Origin: Acinetobacter sp. WU_MDCI_Axc73
Lineage (GTDB): Bacteria > Pseudomonadota > Gammaproteobacteria > Pseudomonadales > Moraxellaceae
Length of the DNA: 64,000 nt
Direction: 5' to 3'
Assembly (NCBI RefSeq): GCF_025562455.1
Contig: NZ_JAHPRO010000009.1
Location: forward strand, 62,001 to 126,000
In this document: piece by piece, positions 62,075 through 64,000 of the stretch
Numbering within the stretch: position 1 is the first letter of the stretch
How the letters are laid out: each line of letters starts with the position of its first letter
The notes under the pieces: generated by a model
The model's database searches: none
What the model saw: the letters and a program-made list of their open reading frames with translations, nothing else
What the model was told of the DNA's origin: nothing
Program-made: the position numbers and the translations under genes

Positions 62075-62470
62075 ATGAGTATGCAAGATACCGTTGCCGA
62101 CATGCTAACACGTGTTCGTAACGCACAAATGGCAAAGAAACAAACTGTTTCTATGCCGTCTTCTAAGTTGAAAGTTGCAATTGCCAACGTTCTTCAACAA
62201 GAAGGTTATATTTCAAACGTAGAAGTTGCTCAAGAAGAAGCGAAAGCTACTTTGACGATTACGTTAAAATATTTTGAAGGCAAACCAGTTATCGAAACTG
62301 TGAAGCGTGTAAGCCGTCCAGGTTTACGCCAATATCGCGGTAAAGATAAACTTCCAAGCGTTAAGCAAGGTTTAGGTATTGCAATTGTTTCTACAAGCAA
62401 AGGCATCATGACTGATCGCGCTGCACGTGCTGCAGGCGTTGGTGGTGAAGTTATTGCTTTTGTTTCTTAA
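62075..62470 (+). CDS. rpsH: 30S ribosomal protein S8
   Basis: 131 residues, starting [16 protein letters not shown], and ending G-G-E-V-I-A-F-V. The C-terminal S-T-S-K-G-I-M-T-D region binds rRNA; in E. coli S8 represses the spc operon by binding its mRNA. Confidence 0.98.
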   Translation: MSMQDTVADMLTRVRNAQMAKKQTVSMPSSKLKVAIANVLQQEGYISNVEVAQEEAKATLTITLKYFEGKPVIETVKRVSRPGLRQYRGKDKLPSVKQGLGIAIVSTSKGIMTDRAARAAGVGGEVIAFVS

Positions 62471-62483
62471 TAGGTGATTCCTC

Positions 62484-63017
62484 ATGTCTCGTGTGGCTAA
62501 AGCCCCAGTAACTGTCCCTAATGGTGTAACAGTTACTCAGAACGGCCGGCAGGTCGAAGTGAAAGGCACTAAAGGTACATTGTCTTTCAACCTGCATGCG
62601 CTGGTCGAGCTAAAACAGGAAGAAGGTAAACTTCAACTAGCTCCTGCAAAAGAGTCGAAAGACGCTTGGATGCAAGCTGGTACTGCTCGCGCTGTGCTTA
62701 ACAACCTTGTAAAAGGTGTAAGTGAAGGCTTCGAACGTAAGTTGCAACTTATTGGTGTTGGTTATAAAGCTGCGGTTAAAGGTACAGTTGTGAACCTTAA
62801 CCTTGGTTTTTCTCACCCAATCGATTACAACCTTCCTGAAGGCGTAACTGCTGAAACTCCAACTGCGACTGAAATTGTTTTGAAGTCAGCAGATAAGCAG
62901 TTACTTGGTCAAGTTGCTTCTGAAATCCGTGGTTATCGTCCGCCAGAGCCGTATAAAGGTAAAGGTGTTCGTTACTCGAACGAAGTTGTTCTTCGTAAAG
63001 AAGCTAAGAAGAAATAA
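62484..63017 (+). CDS. rplF: 50S ribosomal protein L6
   Basis: 177 residues with two L6 repeats and the C-terminal [14 protein letters not shown] block near 155-168. L6 is next to the GTPase-associated centre. RBS AGGTGATTCCTC precedes the ATG. Confidence 0.98.
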   Translation: MSRVAKAPVTVPNGVTVTQNGRQVEVKGTKGTLSFNLHALVELKQEEGKLQLAPAKESKDAWMQAGTARAVLNNLVKGVSEGFERKLQLIGVGYKAAVKGTVVNLNLGFSHPIDYNLPEGVTAETPTATEIVLKSADKQLLGQVASEIRGYRPPEPYKGKGVRYSNEVVLRKEAKKK

Positions 63018-63031
63018 GGCGCGAGGTTCTT

Positions 63032-63382
63032 ATGAACGAAAAGAAACAATCCCGTTTGCGTCGTGCGAAAAGCACACGCTTGCACATTCGTGCATTGGGT
63101 GCGACTCGTTTGTGTGTAAACCGCACTCCGCGTCACATCTATGCTCAAGTGATTTCCGCAGATGGTGGCAAAGTATTAGCGCAAGCTTCTACTTTGGATG
63201 CATCTTTACGTAGCGGTTCAACTGGTAACGTAGACGCAGCTACTAAAGTAGGTGCTTTAATCGCAGAGCGTGCGAAAGCTGCTGGTGTAACGAAAGTTGC
63301 ATTTGACCGTTCTGGTTTTAAATATCATGGTCGTATCAAAGCCTTGGCTGATGCTGCTCGTGAAAACGGCTTGGAGTTCTAA
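63032..63382 (+). CDS. rplR: 50S ribosomal protein L18
   Basis: 116 residues, starting [12 protein letters not shown]18 binds 5S rRNA. The end [15 protein letters not shown] is typical. It follows rplF by 14 bp. Confidence 0.98.
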   Translation: MNEKKQSRLRRAKSTRLHIRALGATRLCVNRTPRHIYAQVISADGGKVLAQASTLDASLRSGSTGNVDAATKVGALIAERAKAAGVTKVAFDRSGFKYHGRIKALADAARENGLEF

Positions 63383-63384
63383 TC

Positions 63385-63882
63385 ATGGCTAAAGTTGAAC
63401 AAAACGAAGGTCTTGTTGAAAAGCTGGTTGCCGTTGATCGTGTAGCCAAAGTTGTTAAGGGTGGTCGTATCTTCTCTTTCACAGCATTAACAGTTGTGGG
63501 TGACGGGAATGGTCGTGTAGGTTTTGGTCGTGGTAAAGCACGTGAAGTTCCAGCTGCTATTTCTAAAGCGCTTGAAGCTGCACGTCGCAACATGATTACT
63601 GTAGACCTTGCTGGTACTACATTACAACATCCTGTGAATGCTCGTCATGGTGCAAGCCGTGTATACATGCAACCTGCTTCTGAAGGTACTGGCGTAATTG
63701 CTGGTGGCGCGATGCGTGCCGTTTTGGAAGCTGCTGGTGTACATAACGTACTTGCTAAATGTTATGGTTCTACGAATGCGGCGAACGTTGTAAACGCGAC
63801 TTTTAAAGGTTTGCGTGATATGACTTCTCCTGAGAAAGTTGCTGCAAAACGTGGTCTTTCAGTAGAACAAATTCAAGGGTAA
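63385..63882 (+). CDS. rpsE: 30S ribosomal protein S5
   Basis: 165 residues. The S5 double-stranded-RNA-like domain has [11 protein letters not shown] (about 30-40), [14 protein letters not shown] (about 43-56) and C-terminal G-S-T-N-A-A-N-V. The loop around residues 15-30 is where spectinomycin-resistance changes occur in other species. It follows rplR by 2 bp. Confidence 0.98.
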   Translation: MAKVEQNEGLVEKLVAVDRVAKVVKGGRIFSFTALTVVGDGNGRVGFGRGKAREVPAAISKALEAARRNMITVDLAGTTLQHPVNARHGASRVYMQPASEGTGVIAGGAMRAVLEAAGVHNVLAKCYGSTNAANVVNATFKGLRDMTSPEKVAAKRGLSVEQIQG

Positions 63883-63888
63883 TCAATC

Positions 63889-64000
63889 ATGAAAACGATT
63901 AAAGTTACCCAGACTAAATCTGCTTCGCATCGTTTGAAAAATCACAAACTTTGCCTTCAAGGTTTAGGTCTGCGTCGTATTGGTCATACTGTAGAAGTGC
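63889..64000 (+). CDS. rpmD: 50S ribosomal protein L30 (cut by window edge)
   Basis: The first 37 codons are present and the gene runs off the right edge. The sequence starts [10 protein letters not shown] and continues to G-L-R-R-I-G-H-T-V, the L30 fold of about 60 residues. It is 6 bp after rpsE, in the expected place before rplO. Confidence 0.96.
   Translation, partial: MKTIKVTQTKSASHRLKNHKLCLQGLGLRRIGHTVEV

Noticed and set aside
1..64000. Phage, insertion sequence, toxin-antitoxin or defence island
   Set aside because: No integrase, transposase, terminal repeats, restriction, toxin or Cas protein is seen; all recognisable genes are core or ordinary accessory functions.

Overview
The window reads as chromosomal DNA of an Acinetobacter (Moraxellaceae, Gammaproteobacteria). 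The coding style is AT-rich. Protein features that fit are an AdeT-type solute-binding protein (a family described from Acinetobacter), an mlaFEDCB lipid-transport operon, the two-subunit glycyl-tRNA synthetase, and an uninterrupted S10-spc ribosomal protein cluster. The genus call rests on sequence resemblance and gene content; there is no rRNA in the window to confirm it. I see no phage, transposon, integron, CRISPR array, tRNA or rRNA, so this is essentially core genome.

Layout. 1-5.6 kb: a ParA ATPase cut by the left edge, a nuclease-like membrane protein, secreted proteins including a chagasin-type protease inhibitor, a methyltransferase, an aldo/keto reductase, and a siderophore-interacting reductase behind a near-consensus Fur box. 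5.6-12.6 kb: an unassigned hydrolase-like protein, two related small exported helical proteins flanking a D-2-hydroxyacid dehydrogenase, a small lipoprotein, and a divergent LysR/EamA exporter pair. 12.6-25.5 kb: glyQS, an LprI-like protein, an HPP-CBS membrane protein, PspC, an NlpE-like lipoprotein, an acyl-CoA dehydrogenase, a decayed lipoprotein gene, aroE, an OmpA-domain protein and hemF. 25.4-30.2 kb: ribA, dxs, suhB and a divergent shikimate-kinase-like P-loop protein. 30-36.9 kb: a DEAD-box RNA helicase with a long structured leader and an Arg/Gly-rich repeat tail, then mlaFEDCB and corA. 37-46.5 kb: LOG hydrolase, NUDIX, comF, recG, an epimerase-like protein, the AdeT-like protein, and the divergent lipid genes plsB and tesB. 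46.6-55.1 kb: a dicarboxylate symporter, a metal-dependent hydrolase, engB, nsrR with a shortened flavohaemoglobin, a HerA/DUF853 ATPase, a cystathionine lyase and a glutamine amidotransferase. 55.1-64 kb: rpsJ to rpmD.

How the parts work together. Several blocks are clear units: glyQ-glyS (1-nt overlap), mlaFEDCB (ABC transporter plus periplasmic carrier keeping the outer membrane asymmetric), hmp-like/nsrR (nitric-oxide sensing and response, with two tandem NsrR-type operators), and the ribosomal operon. dxs, ribA, hemF, aroE and plsB/tesB are single housekeeping genes of isoprenoid, flavin, haem, aromatic and lipid metabolism.

Most interesting signals. (1) A globin-plus-FAD-domain protein that lacks the NAD domain and the usual flavin motif, yet sits behind two NsrR-type operators and in front of nsrR. 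(2) A multi-branched RNA leader of about 265 nt in front of the DEAD-box helicase. (3) A nested dyad between plsB and tesB. (4) A long bulged hairpin at the S10/spc junction between rpsQ and rplN. (5) A shikimate-kinase-fold protein lacking substrate-binding residues. I did not find a convincing new multi-gene system. All motif calls were made by eye and need alignment or structure searches to confirm.
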